Positions 47,614 to 55,792 of a DNA stretch of 64,000 bases are shown here, in pieces (position 1 is the stretch's first letter; each line of letters starts with the position of its first letter). Source of the stretch: Streptococcus infantis (GTDB taxonomy: Bacteria > Bacillota > Bacilli > Lactobacillales > Streptococcaceae); NCBI RefSeq assembly GCF_000960085.1, contig NZ_JYGT01000002.1, positions 43,683-107,682 on the forward strand, written 5' to 3'. The notes under the pieces are model-generated. The model saw only the letters and a list, made by a program, of their open reading frames with translations. It did not search any database and was not told the origin of the DNA. A program made the translations under genes and the position numbers.

Positions 47614-48951
47614 ATGGATATTAGACAAGTTACTGAAACTATCGCAATGATTGAAGAGCAGAATTTTGATATTAGAACCATTACCATGGGAATTTCACTT
47701 CTTGATTGTATTGATCCTGATATCAATAAGGCTGCAGATAAAATTTATGATAAGATAACTAGTAAGGCAGCAAATTTAGTTGCTGTCGGTGATGAAATTG
47801 CTGCGGAACTTGGGATTCCAATTGTTAACAAACGCGTATCGGTAACTCCTCTTTCCTTGATTGGAGCAGCAACAGATGCGACAGATTATGTAGTGTTGGC
47901 TAAAGCATTGGATAAGGCTGCAAAAAAAATTGGGGTAGACTTTATTGGAGGTTTTTCTGCCTTGGTACAAAAAGGTTACCAAAAAGGGGATGAAATTCTG
48001 ATAAATTCTATTCCACGTGCTCTAGCAGAGACAGATAAGGTTTGTTCTTCTGTCAATATTGGTTCAACTAAGTCAGGAATCAACATGACTGCTGTAGCTG
48101 ATATGGGACGAATTATCAAGGAAACAGCTGAACTTTCGGATATGGGGGCTGCTAAACTAGTCGTTTTTGCCAATGCAATTGAGGATAATCCTTTTATGGC
48201 AGGAGCCTTCCATGGTGTTGGTGAAGCAGATGTTATTATTAATGTTGGCGTTTCTGGTCCAGGTGTTGTTAAACGTGCCTTGGAAAAAGTTCGTGGGGAA
48301 AGCTTTGATGTAGTTGCTGAAACTGTTAAAAAGACAGCTTTCAAGATTACCCGTATTGGTCAATTAGTTGGTCAAATGGCTAGTGAGCGACTTGGAGTTG
48401 ATTTTGGAATCGTTGATTTGAGCTTAGCTCCAACTCCAGCAGTTGGAGATTCTGTAGCTCGTGTTCTTGAGGAGATGGGATTGGAAACAGTTGGAACTCA
48501 TGGGACGACTGCAGCCCTAGCACTTTTGAATGATCAGGTTAAAAAAGGTGGGGTTATGGCTTGTAACCAAGTTGGTGGCTTATCAGGTGCCTTCATTCCA
48601 GTTTCTGAGGACGAAGGTATGATTGCAGCTGTACAAAATGGTTCTCTCAATCTAGAAAAATTAGAAGCAATGACCGCTATCTGTTCAGTCGGGTTAGATA
48701 TGATTGCCATTCCTGCGGATACCCCCGTTGAAACGATTGCGGCTATGATTGCGGATGAGGCAGCAATTGGTGTCATTAATATGAAAACCACAGCTGTCCG
48801 TATCATTCCAAAGGGTAAAGAAGGCGACATGATTGAATTTGGTGGCTTATTGGGAACTGCCCCAGTTATGAAAGTCAATGGAGCTTCTTCGGCTGATTTC
48901 ATTGCTCGTGGAGGACAGATTCCAGCTCCAATTCATAGTTTTAAAAATTAA
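47614..48951 (+). CDS. PFL family protein (DUF711, UPF0210)
   Basis: A 445-aa soluble protein of the DUF711 family, which has the ten-stranded fold of pyruvate formate-lyase/glycyl radical enzymes but lacks a glycyl radical loop. Function is unknown. Conserved segments include [23 protein letters not shown] [13 protein letters not shown] and the Gly-rich [19 protein letters not shown] upstream. Confidence 0.9.
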   Translation: MDIRQVTETIAMIEEQNFDIRTITMGISLLDCIDPDINKAADKIYDKITSKAANLVAVGDEIAAELGIPIVNKRVSVTPLSLIGAATDATDYVVLAKALDKAAKKIGVDFIGGFSALVQKGYQKGDEILINSIPRALAETDKVCSSVNIGSTKSGINMTAVADMGRIIKETAELSDMGAAKLVVFANAIEDNPFMAGAFHGVGEADVIINVGVSGPGVVKRALEKVRGESFDVVAETVKKTAFKITRIGQLVGQMASERLGVDFGIVDLSLAPTPAVGDSVARVLEEMGLETVGTHGTTAALALLNDQVKKGGVMACNQVGGLSGAFIPVSEDEGMIAAVQNGSLNLEKLEAMTAICSVGLDMIAIPADTPVETIAAMIADEAAIGVINMKTTAVRIIPKGKEGDMIEFGGLLGTAPVMKVNGASSADFIARGGQIPAPIHSFKN

Positions 48952-48966
48952 TAAAAAATAAAATGA

Positions 48967-48999
48967 TTTAAGTTCAATTTAAGGATAAGTATGTATACT
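48967..48999 (+). promoter_or_regulatory. CiaR-dependent promoter
   Basis: The CiaR direct repeat TTTAAG-TTCAA-TTTAAG (48967-48983), then 10 bp and the -10 TATACT (48994-48999). This is the exact spacing known for csRNA promoters. Confidence 0.9.
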
Positions 49000-49005
49000 C
49001 TAATC

Positions 49006-49103
49006 ATTAAATAAAGACCTCCTAACTTTATTTAATAGAAATCCTAAACTTTTTCATAATAATCTCCTACAAAAAGTCGCTCGTAAGAGTGACTTTTGTT
49101 TTG
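49006..49103 (+). ncRNA. csRNA: CiaRH-controlled small regulatory RNA
   Basis: About 98 nt. The 5' stem is a perfect ATTAAATAAAG / CTTTATTTAAT with loop ACCTCCTAA, which carries an anti-Shine-Dalgarno CCTCCT. A single-stranded middle with CTCCTA follows, and then a terminator AAAAGTCGCTC-GTAA-GAGTGACTTTT with T run. This is the csRNA layout known in pneumococcus, where these RNAs pair with ribosome sites (comC among others) and damp competence. It sits between the PFL gene and rnpA. Confidence 0.9.
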
Positions 49104-49201
49104 TATTCTCAAAAAACTACTAAAATATCATTGATTCTAACCAATTTTTTTAAAAATGGCTACTTTTTTCTAAGTCAAACTAGCCTAAAACCTTGCCATG
49201 A

Positions 49202-49229
49202 TTGGCTTTTTGAAATTTTATGGTATAAT
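49202..49229 (+). promoter_or_regulatory. rnpA promoter
   Basis: TTGGCT (49202), a 16-bp spacer and TATAAT (49224-49229) with extended TGG. Confidence 0.7.
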
Positions 49230-49260
49230 AGTAGTAGTTTTATTAGATGGAGTATGATTT

Positions 49261-49632
49261 TTGAGAAAAAGCTTTCGTGTAAAAAAAGAGAAAGATTTCG
49301 ACGCCATATTTAAAGAGGGGAAAAGTGTAGCTAATCGAAAATTTGTTATTTATCGATTAGAAAACCAGCAACAACATTTTCGAGTAGGCTTATCAGTTAG
49401 CAAGAGGTTAGGAAATGCTGTAACAAGAAATCAAATCAAGAGAAGAATTCGACATGTTTTGATTAAAAACAGTCACCAGATAGTTGATAATGTAGACTTT
49501 GTTGTCATTGCTCGAAAAGGCGTTGAAACTCTAGAATATGCAGAAATCGAAAAAAACCTACTTCATGTTTTGAGATTAGCAAAGATATACCAGGAAGGAA
49601 ATAGGAGTGAAGAAGAAATTACAATTGACTAG
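49261..49632 (+). CDS. rnpA: Ribonuclease P protein component
   Basis: Protein subunit (123 aa) of RNase P, which matures tRNA 5' ends. It has the basic RNR motif ([15 protein letters not shown]) and FRVGLSVSK. The start is TTG 49261 with GGAG 8 nt upstream; the nearby ATG 49254 is out of frame. Unlike in Bacillus, rpmH is not next to it. It overlaps yidC by 26 bp. Confidence 0.95.
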   Translation: MRKSFRVKKEKDFDAIFKEGKSVANRKFVIYRLENQQQHFRVGLSVSKRLGNAVTRNQIKRRIRHVLIKNSHQIVDNVDFVVIARKGVETLEYAEIEKNLLHVLRLAKIYQEGNRSEEEITID

Positions 49633-50422
49633 TATGCTAGGTTTGTCCTTGTTGGTAATGACTGCTTGTGCAACTAGTGAAGTTTCTGCTGATTCGTCAG
49701 ATTTTTGGAGTAAACTTGTTTATTTTTTTGCTGAAACCATTCGTTTTTTGTCCTTTAATGTAAGTATTGGTTTAGGGATCATTATTTTCACAGTCTTGAT
49801 TCGAACAATCTTATTACCGGTCTTTCAAACGCAAATGGTGGCATCCAGAAAAATGCAAGAAGCGCAGCCTCGTATAAAAGAATTGCGCGAACGTTATCCA
49901 GGTCGCGATATGGAAAGTCGCACTAAACTAGATCAGGAAACACGCAAACTATTTAAAGAATTAGGAATTAAGCAATCTGCATCGTTTTGGCCGCTTTTGA
50001 TTCAAATGCCAATTCTATTGGCCCTTTTCCAAGCCTTATCGTACGTAGATTTTTTGAAGACTGGCCATTTTTTGTGGTTCAATCTAGGTGGAGCTGACAC
50101 TACTTTGGTATTACCAATTCTAGCTGCCTTATTCACTTTCTTCAGTAGCTGGCTTTCAAACAAAGCCTTGCCTGAAAAAAATGGTGCAATGACAGCGATG
50201 ATGTATGGAATGCCTGTCATCATCTTCTTTTTTGCAATGTCTGCACCAAGCGGTGTTGCTCTTTATTGGACGGTTTCAAACGCTTATCAAGTATTGCAAA
50301 CTTACCTACTGAACAATCCCTTCAAAATCATTGAAGAGCGTGAAGCGGATGTGAAGGCTAAAAGAGATCTAGAAGCTAAGAAAAGAAAAGCTCTGAAGAA
50401 AGCACAGAAAAAGAAAAAGTAA
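49607..50422 (+). CDS. yidC: Membrane protein insertase YidC (SpoIIIJ type)
   Basis: Insertase (271 aa) that works alone or with SecYEG. It has a lipoprotein signal with lipobox VMTAC (Cys 21), then about five helices and a basic tail ([14 protein letters not shown]) that binds ribosomes. The conserved groove Arg lies in the first helix segment ([10 protein letters not shown]). The start is GTG 49607 inside rnpA. It is the YidC1/SpoIIIJ-type copy, next to khpB as in most Firmicutes. Confidence 0.95.
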   Translation: MKKKLQLTSMLGLSLLVMTACATSEVSADSSDFWSKLVYFFAETIRFLSFNVSIGLGIIIFTVLIRTILLPVFQTQMVASRKMQEAQPRIKELRERYPGRDMESRTKLDQETRKLFKELGIKQSASFWPLLIQMPILLALFQALSYVDFLKTGHFLWFNLGGADTTLVLPILAALFTFFSSWLSNKALPEKNGAMTAMMYGMPVIIFFFAMSAPSGVALYWTVSNAYQVLQTYLLNNPFKIIEEREADVKAKRDLEAKKRKALKKAQKKKK

Positions 50423-50436
50423 GGAGAAATCTGATA

Positions 50437-51393
50437 ATGGTATTATTTACAGGTTTAACTGTTGAAGAAGCAATCCAAAAAGGATTGAATGAATTAAATA
50501 TTCCGAGAATGAAAGCTCATATCAAGGTTGTTTCGAAAGAGAAAAAAGGATTTTTTGGGCTTTTCGGAAAGAAACCAGCTCAAGTTGATATCGAAGCAAT
50601 TAGTGAGACTACTGTTGTAAAAGCAAATCAGCAGGCTATCAAAGGCGTTCCAAAAGAAATTAATGATCAAAATGACCCAGTTAAAACAGTCAGTGAAGCG
50701 ACAGTTGATTTAGGGCATGTAGTTGCAGCTATCAAGAAAATTGAAGAAGAAGGTCAAGAAATTTCTGAAGAAGTCAAGGCTGAAATTCTTAAAAACGATA
50801 AAGAAGCAAGTACGATTTTAGAGGAAACAGGGCATATTGCTGTTTTAAAAGAATTGGAACCTGAAGAAACTCAAGATAATGATGACGAAGAGCAAAGTAG
50901 TGATTTAGAAAACCTTGGTTTGAAAGTCGAACCAACTTATGACACTGAAAAGGTTGTTGAAGAAGTGACGGACTATGTTCAAGCAATCATCGATGATATG
51001 GATGTTGAGGGAACTATTTCTAGTACCTCTAACCGTCGCTCTATCAATATGCAAATTGATACAAATGAGCCAGGTCGTATTATTGGTTATCATGGTAAAG
51101 TTTTGAAATCTCTTCAACTTTTGGCACAAAATTACCTTTATAACCGTTATTCAAAAACTTTCTACATCACTATTAACGTGAATGACTATGTGGAACATCG
51201 TGCAGAAGTGTTGCAGAGCTATGCGCAAAAATTGGCTACACGTGTCTTGGAAGAAGGACGTAGTCAGATGACAGATCCAATGTCAAGTAGCGAGCGTAAA
51301 ATTATTCATCGCATCATCTCACGAATGGAAGGTGTAACGAGTTACTCGGAAGGTGATGAACCAAACCGTTACGTTGTAGTTGATACAGAATAA
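50437..51393 (+). CDS. khpB: RNA-binding cell elongation regulator KhpB (EloR/Jag)
   Basis: A 318-aa RNA-binding protein that with KhpA controls peripheral wall synthesis and cell elongation in pneumococcus. It has an N-terminal Jag-N domain (1-50, VEEAIQKGLNEL ... GFFGLFGKKPA), a long acidic linker (60-170), a KH-II domain with GYHGKVLKS and a C-terminal R3H motif (SERKIIHRIISRM). AAGGAG upstream; 14 bp after yidC. A terminator follows. Confidence 0.95.
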   Translation: MVLFTGLTVEEAIQKGLNELNIPRMKAHIKVVSKEKKGFFGLFGKKPAQVDIEAISETTVVKANQQAIKGVPKEINDQNDPVKTVSEATVDLGHVVAAIKKIEEEGQEISEEVKAEILKNDKEASTILEETGHIAVLKELEPEETQDNDDEEQSSDLENLGLKVEPTYDTEKVVEEVTDYVQAIIDDMDVEGTISSTSNRRSINMQIDTNEPGRIIGYHGKVLKSLQLLAQNYLYNRYSKTFYITINVNDYVEHRAEVLQSYAQKLATRVLEEGRSQMTDPMSSSERKIIHRIISRMEGVTSYSEGDEPNRYVVVDTE

Positions 51394-51405
51394 GATAAAT
51401 AAAAG

Positions 51406-51428
51406 ATCAGGTTTTTCCTGATTTTTTT
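51406..51428 (+). terminator. Terminator after khpB
   Basis: ATCAGG-TTTTT-CCTGAT followed by TTTTTT. Confidence 0.85.
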
Positions 51429-51448
51429 CTCACTAAAGAAGGAATCAA

Positions 51449-52069
51449 ATGAAAGAATTCAAGGACTATCTTGCTTATCAAGGAGAACAGTACCGGAATC
51501 CTGACAAAGCAGGAGCTGAAAAGGATAAAATGCTAGACCTGCGTCAAAAAGGGCAGGAAGCGCGAAAGGCATTTACTCACCTAGCGGAATGTTTTCAAGC
51601 TAGGCATTCCGATTGGAATTTACACCCAACCAGTCAATGGATGAATCAAGCGCAGAGATTACGACCACATTTCTGGGTTTATTTACAGAGAGAGGGACAT
51701 GTAACAGAGCCCATGATGGCTCTTCGTTTGTATGGAAATCAGAATAATTGGGGAATCTCTATAGAAATCAGCTTTGTAGAGAGAAAGAAAGATGAAAAGA
51801 CCTTATCAAAACAGGCTAAAATCTTGGATATCCCAGTGGTTGATGGAATCTATTATTGGGTTCAGAAAAACGATGAAAGCTATAGAGTACAAGCTACTGA
51901 AGAGAACAGGAAACTTTTAAGACAAGAATTATCCAATCAGGAGATTCGTAAGGTTTTAGTAAAAGTTGATATTCCAATAGCCGATGAAGATACCCTAGAT
52001 AAGGTTCTAGATGGACTTGATAGAGGTTTTGAAAAATTATTACCTTACTATCAAGCGACCAGAAATTAA
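51449..52069 (+). CDS. Uncharacterised protein, HI_0552-like
   Basis: A 206-aa soluble protein with many aromatic and charged residues (RLRPHFWVYLQREGHVTEP, DGIYYWVQKNDESYRV). It resembles the family I know as HI_0552, whose function is not established. Ribosome site AAGGA before ATG 51449. Between the khpB terminator and the tkt promoter; no partner is evident. Confidence 0.72.
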   Translation: MKEFKDYLAYQGEQYRNPDKAGAEKDKMLDLRQKGQEARKAFTHLAECFQARHSDWNLHPTSQWMNQAQRLRPHFWVYLQREGHVTEPMMALRLYGNQNNWGISIEISFVERKKDEKTLSKQAKILDIPVVDGIYYWVQKNDESYRVQATEENRKLLRQELSNQEIRKVLVKVDIPIADEDTLDKVLDGLDRGFEKLLPYYQATRN

Positions 52070-52151
52070 TCTAATCGGCTGAGTCATTTTATAGTAAATT
52101 GTTTTATTGCTATTCTAGGTATTTTTTCATATAATAGTAAAATAGGATGAG

Positions 52152-52160
52152 TGGTATACT
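52152..52160 (+). promoter_or_regulatory. Extended -10 promoter of tkt
   Basis: TGG-TATACT 27 nt upstream of the tkt ATG. The -35 is not clear. Confidence 0.6.
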
Positions 52161-52187
52161 TATCACCTCAAAGAGAAAGGAAATTCT

Positions 52188-54164
52188 ATGTCAAATCTAT
52201 CTGTTAATGCGATTCGTTTTCTAGGTATTGACGCTATCAATAAAGCAAACTCAGGTCACCCAGGGGTGGTTATGGGAGCTGCACCGATGGCATACAGCCT
52301 ATTCACTAAAGAACTTCGTATCAATCCAGCTCAACCAAATTGGATTAACCGCGACCGTTTCATTCTTTCAGCAGGTCATGGTTCAATGCTCCTCTACGCC
52401 CTTCTTCATCTCTCTGGATTTGAAGATGTGAGCATGGATGAAGTGAAGAGCTTCCGTCAATGGGGTTCTAAAACACCAGGTCACCCAGAATTTGGTCATA
52501 CAGCAGGGGTTGATGCAACAACAGGTCCTCTAGGACAAGGGATTGCGACTGCGACAGGTTTTGCACAAGCAGAACGTTTCCTTGCGGCTAAGTACAACCG
52601 CGAAGGCTATAACATCTTTGACCACTACACTTACGTTATTTGTGGAGATGGTGACTTGATGGAAGGTGTCTCAAGTGAAGCTGCTTCTTATGCAGGTTTG
52701 CAAAAACTAGACAAGTTGGTTGTGCTCTATGATTCAAATGATATCAACTTGGATGGTGAGACAAAAGATTCATTTACAGAAAGTGTTCGTGACCGTTACA
52801 ATGCCTACGGTTGGCATACAGCATTGGTAGAAGATGGGACAGACTTAGAAGCTATTCATGCTGCTATTGAAGAAGCTAAGGCTTCAGGAAAACCATCTTT
52901 AATCGAAGTGAAAACAGTTATTGGTTATGGTTCTCCAAACAAACAAGGGACTAATGCTGTACACGGCGCTCCTCTTGGAGCGGATGAAACTGCAGCAACT
53001 CGCCAAGCACTTGGTTGGAACTACGAACCATTTGAAATTCCAGCAGAAGTTTATGCTGATTTCAAACAAAATGTTGCGGACCGTGGTGCATCAGCATATG
53101 AAGCATGGACAAAACTAGTTGCAGACTATAAAGAAGCTCACCCAGAATTGGCTGCAGAAGTGGAAGCCATCATCGAAGGACGCGATCCAGTTGAATTGAC
53201 TCCAGAAGACTTCCCAGCTTTAGAAAATGGTTTCTCTCAAGCGACTCGTAACTCAAGCCAGGATGCCTTGAATGTAGTAGCTGCTAAATTGCCAACCTTC
53301 CTTGGTGGATCAGCTGACCTTGCTCATTCAAATATGACTTACATCAAAACTGACGGACTTCAGGACGATGCAAATCGCTTGAACCGTAATATCCAATTTG
53401 GTGTTCGTGAATTTGCAATGGGAACTGTTTTGAACGGAATGGCTCTTCATGGTGGACTTCGTGTTTATGGCGGAACATTCTTCGTATTCTCAGATTACCT
53501 TAAAGCGGCAGTTCGTTTGTCAGCCCTACAAGGTCTTCCTGTAACCTATGTCTTTACTCACGATTCAATCGCAGTTGGTGAAGATGGGCCAACTCATGAA
53601 CCGATTGAGCACTTGTCAGGCCTTCGTGCGATTCCAAACCTCAACGTTTTCCGTCCAGCAGATGCGCGTGAAACTCAAGCAGCTTGGTATCTCGCAGTGA
53701 AGAGTGAGAAAACACCAACTGCCCTTGTCTTGACTCGCCAAAACTTGACTGTTGAGGAAGGAACAGACTTCGAGAAGGTTGCAAAAGGTGCTTACGTTGT
53801 CTATGAAAATGCAGCAGACTTTGACACTATCTTGATTGCAACAGGTTCAGAAGTGAATCTAGCTGTTGCAGCTGCTAAAGAATTGGCAAGCCAAGGTGGA
53901 AAAGTTCGCGTAGTCAGCATGCCATCTACAGATGTATTTGATGCACAAGATGCAGCATACAAAGAAGAAATCTTACCAAATGCAGTTCGTCGCCGTGTAG
54001 CAGTCGAAATGGGAGCAACCCAAAACTGGTATAAATACGTCGGTCTTGATGGAGCGGTTCTCGGTATTGATACCTTTGGTGCGTCTGCTCCAGCTTCAAA
54101 AGTTTTAGAAGAATATGGCTTTACAGTAGAAAACTTAGTTGAAATTGTAAACAACTTGAAGTAA
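52188..54164 (+). CDS. tkt: Transketolase
   Basis: Thiamine-diphosphate enzyme (658 aa) of the pentose phosphate pathway that moves two-carbon units between sugar phosphates. The TPP-binding motif is [13 protein letters not shown] (about 155-167), the active-site His region [21 protein letters not shown], and the pyrimidine-domain transketolase motif [14 protein letters not shown]. Ribosome site AAAGGA. A terminator follows; monocistronic. Confidence 0.97.
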   Translation: MSNLSVNAIRFLGIDAINKANSGHPGVVMGAAPMAYSLFTKELRINPAQPNWINRDRFILSAGHGSMLLYALLHLSGFEDVSMDEVKSFRQWGSKTPGHPEFGHTAGVDATTGPLGQGIATATGFAQAERFLAAKYNREGYNIFDHYTYVICGDGDLMEGVSSEAASYAGLQKLDKLVVLYDSNDINLDGETKDSFTESVRDRYNAYGWHTALVEDGTDLEAIHAAIEEAKASGKPSLIEVKTVIGYGSPNKQGTNAVHGAPLGADETAATRQALGWNYEPFEIPAEVYADFKQNVADRGASAYEAWTKLVADYKEAHPELAAEVEAIIEGRDPVELTPEDFPALENGFSQATRNSSQDALNVVAAKLPTFLGGSADLAHSNMTYIKTDGLQDDANRLNRNIQFGVREFAMGTVLNGMALHGGLRVYGGTFFVFSDYLKAAVRLSALQGLPVTYVFTHDSIAVGEDGPTHEPIEHLSGLRAIPNLNVFRPADARETQAAWYLAVKSEKTPTALVLTRQNLTVEEGTDFEKVAKGAYVVYENAADFDTILIATGSEVNLAVAAAKELASQGGKVRVVSMPSTDVFDAQDAAYKEEILPNAVRRRVAVEMGATQNWYKYVGLDGAVLGIDTFGASAPASKVLEEYGFTVENLVEIVNNLK

Positions 54165-54166
54165 GA

Positions 54167-54193
54167 AAAATCAGAGCTTTGCTCTGGTTTTTT
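54167..54193 (+). terminator. Terminator after tkt
   Basis: AATCAGAGC-TTT-GCTCTGGTTTTTT. Confidence 0.9.
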
Positions 54194-54280
54194 ATTGTCC
54201 CAAAACCAGGGTATAATCTTGTAAAAACAAGTGAAATTTGATATAGTAGTTTTATCTGAATTACAAAGGAGTAAAAAATA

Positions 54281-54601
54281 ATGGGTGGGAATTTAACATT
54301 CTTGATTATGCTTGTTTTGATGTTCGGCTTGATGTTCTTCATGCAACGTTCTCAAAAGAAACAAGCTGAAAAACGCATGGAGAGTCTCAATAAACTTCAA
54401 AAAGGTTATGAAGTCATTACTATCGGTGGTTTATACGGTACAGTAGATGAAGTTGATACCGAAAACAGAACGATCGTACTTGATGTAGACGGAGTTTACT
54501 TGACTTTTGAACTCGGAGCAATCAAATCAGTCTTGCCATTGAAAGAAGCTGTTACATCAGAAGGTACAGTCATCGACGGTGAAAGTGCGATTGAAGAATA
54601 A
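54281..54601 (+). CDS. yajC: Preprotein translocase subunit YajC
   Basis: A 106-aa small Sec accessory protein with one N-terminal helix (LTFLIMLVLMFGLMFFMQ), the charged RSQKKQAEKRMESL segment and a cytoplasmic KOW-like domain (LQKGYEVITIGGLYGTVDEVD). AAAGGAG upstream. Probable -10 TATAAT at 54212. Confidence 0.93.
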   Translation: MGGNLTFLIMLVLMFGLMFFMQRSQKKQAEKRMESLNKLQKGYEVITIGGLYGTVDEVDTENRTIVLDVDGVYLTFELGAIKSVLPLKEAVTSEGTVIDGESAIEE

Positions 54602-54629
54602 AACGGGGTTGATCTTATACCCCTTTTTC
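54600..54629 (+). terminator. Terminator after yajC
   Basis: GGGGT/ACCCC stem with a 9-nt loop and TTTTT tail. Confidence 0.7.
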
Positions 54630-54649
54630 TATGAAGATGAGGGACAATG

Positions 54650-55087
54650 ATGAAAAAAGTTGTTTTTGTTTGCCTTGGTAATATTTGCCGGAGTCCTATG
54701 GCAGAATTTGTGATGAAATCTTTAACCGATGAATATGAGATTGAAAGTAGAGCAACTTCTTCTTGGGAACACGGCAACCCAATTCACAAAGGAACTCAGA
54801 AAATCTTTAAAACTCACGGTATTCCTTATGATTCATCAAAAACATCACAACAAATCTCTAAGGATGATTTTGAATATTTTGATTATATCATTGGTATGGA
54901 CGAATCGAATCTCCTTGACTTGACTCGAATGTGTCCTCAAAAACAACAGCACAAGATAGAAGCGTTCGCTTCTGAAAGTGTTCCAGATCCATGGTATACA
55001 GGTGATTTCAATGAAACTTATGATCGAGTTTTAGCTGGTTGCCAAGCTTGGCTAGCACGTTTAGAAAATGAGGAAAAAAATGGATAA
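54650..55087 (+). CDS. Low molecular weight protein-tyrosine phosphatase
   Basis: A 145-aa phosphatase. The CX5R loop with its preceding Gly-Asn is CLGNICRSP near the N-terminus and the general acid lies in PDPWYTG near residue 115. ATG 54650 has GAGGG at 6 nt; the codon before, ATG 54647, is too close. In streptococci such enzymes can act on tyrosine kinases of capsule control or on host targets; no kinase gene is adjacent. It overlaps the MORN gene by 8 bp. Confidence 0.92.
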   Translation: MKKVVFVCLGNICRSPMAEFVMKSLTDEYEIESRATSSWEHGNPIHKGTQKIFKTHGIPYDSSKTSQQISKDDFEYFDYIIGMDESNLLDLTRMCPQKQQHKIEAFASESVPDPWYTGDFNETYDRVLAGCQAWLARLENEEKNG

Positions 55088-55493
55088 TTTAAAAAAACTC
55101 TATGATAAATACAGTGTCTATATAACACGTCCTCGTTTAGAAATTGCGACGGTAGTAGTTATAGTCCTTTGTGCTATTTTTGTATTTGTAGGGAATATGC
55201 CAAAACAAGGAGTCTTAAAACTGGATGGTGATTCAATTGTATATGATGGGAGCATCGTCCGTGGAAAGATGAATGGCCAAGGAATAATGACCTTCTCAAA
55301 TGGCGATACCTACACCGGTGAGTTTAAAAATGGCGCATTTAATGGAAAAGGAACCTACCAAGCTAAGGATGGTTGGGTTTATGAAGGTGACTTTGTTAAC
55401 GGCCAAGCTGAAGGAAAAGGAAAACTGACTACAGAGCAAGAAGTTGTCTATGAAGGCGACTTTAAACAAGGGCTCTTCCAACAAGCACAATAA
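55080..55493 (+). CDS. Membrane-anchored MORN repeat protein
   Basis: A 137-aa protein with one N-terminal helix (EIATVVVIVLCAIFVFVG) and about three to four MORN-type repeats: YDGSIVRGKMNGQG, YTGEFKNGAFNGKG, YEGDFVNGQAEGKG and YEGDFKQG. MORN repeats bind lipids or proteins at the membrane in other organisms. The start codon overlaps the phosphatase stop in ATGGATAA, so the two are coupled. Function unknown. Confidence 0.85.
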   Translation: MDNLKKLYDKYSVYITRPRLEIATVVVIVLCAIFVFVGNMPKQGVLKLDGDSIVYDGSIVRGKMNGQGIMTFSNGDTYTGEFKNGAFNGKGTYQAKDGWVYEGDFVNGQAEGKGKLTTEQEVVYEGDFKQGLFQQAQ

Positions 55494-55511
55494 CCTCCTC
55501 TATGAGGAGGT
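55493..55511 (+). other. Stem-loop after the MORN gene
   Basis: A perfect 8-bp stem ACCTCCTC-TAT-GAGGAGGT starting at the stop codon's last base. There is no T tail. The arms are a paired SD and anti-SD sequence. Confidence 0.5.
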
Positions 55512-55527
55512 ATTACACTGCACAACT

Positions 55528-55541
55528 AGAAAGCGCTTACA
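55528..55541 (+). promoter_or_regulatory. Candidate CcpA cre site upstream of adhE
   Basis: AGAAAGCGCTTACA matches the cre consensus (TGNAANCGNTNNCA type) with one deviation at the first base. It is 166 bp upstream of the -35 end of the promoter region. Confidence 0.55.
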
Positions 55542-55651
55542 TGGAAATAAAAATGGCTTACAAGACTGTTTTACAACTAAGTTTGTGAAAAATAAAACTT
55601 TTACGGAATAATTCACAAACTTTGAGTGAAAAAGCGCATGTGTGAATATAT

Positions 55652-55669
55652 TTGAAATTGTTTTCACAA
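55652..55669 (+). promoter_or_regulatory. Candidate Rex site, upstream
   Basis: TTGAAATTGTTTTCACAA: one perfect half (TCACAA) and one partial half in the TTGTGA-N6-TCACAA layout. Isolated half-sites TTGTGA (55583, 55685) and TCACAA (55613) surround it. Confidence 0.45.
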
Positions 55670-55706
55670 ACAACTAAAAAAAGTTTGTGAAATGTCTATG
55701 AAACTG

Positions 55707-55735
55707 TTTACAAATTTAAAAAAAAGAGTTATAAT
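55707..55735 (+). promoter_or_regulatory. adhE promoter
   Basis: TTTACA (55707), a 17-bp spacer and TATAAT (55730-55735). Confidence 0.8.
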
Positions 55736-55739
55736 AATC

Positions 55740-55757
55740 TTGTGAAAAAATTAACAA
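55740..55757 (+). promoter_or_regulatory. Rex operator at the adhE transcription start
   Basis: TTGTGAAAAAATTAACAA fits TTGTGA-N6-TCACAA with one mismatch and covers the expected start site, the right place for NADH-sensing repression by Rex. Confidence 0.65.
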
Positions 55758-55792
55758 AGGACTTACAATCCTTGAAAGCTATGGAGGAAAAT

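Noticed and set aside
55742..55792. GTG start giving a 900-aa AdhE
   Set aside because: It lies at the predicted transcription start inside a Rex operator; ATG 55793 has GGAGG and gives the usual 883 aa.
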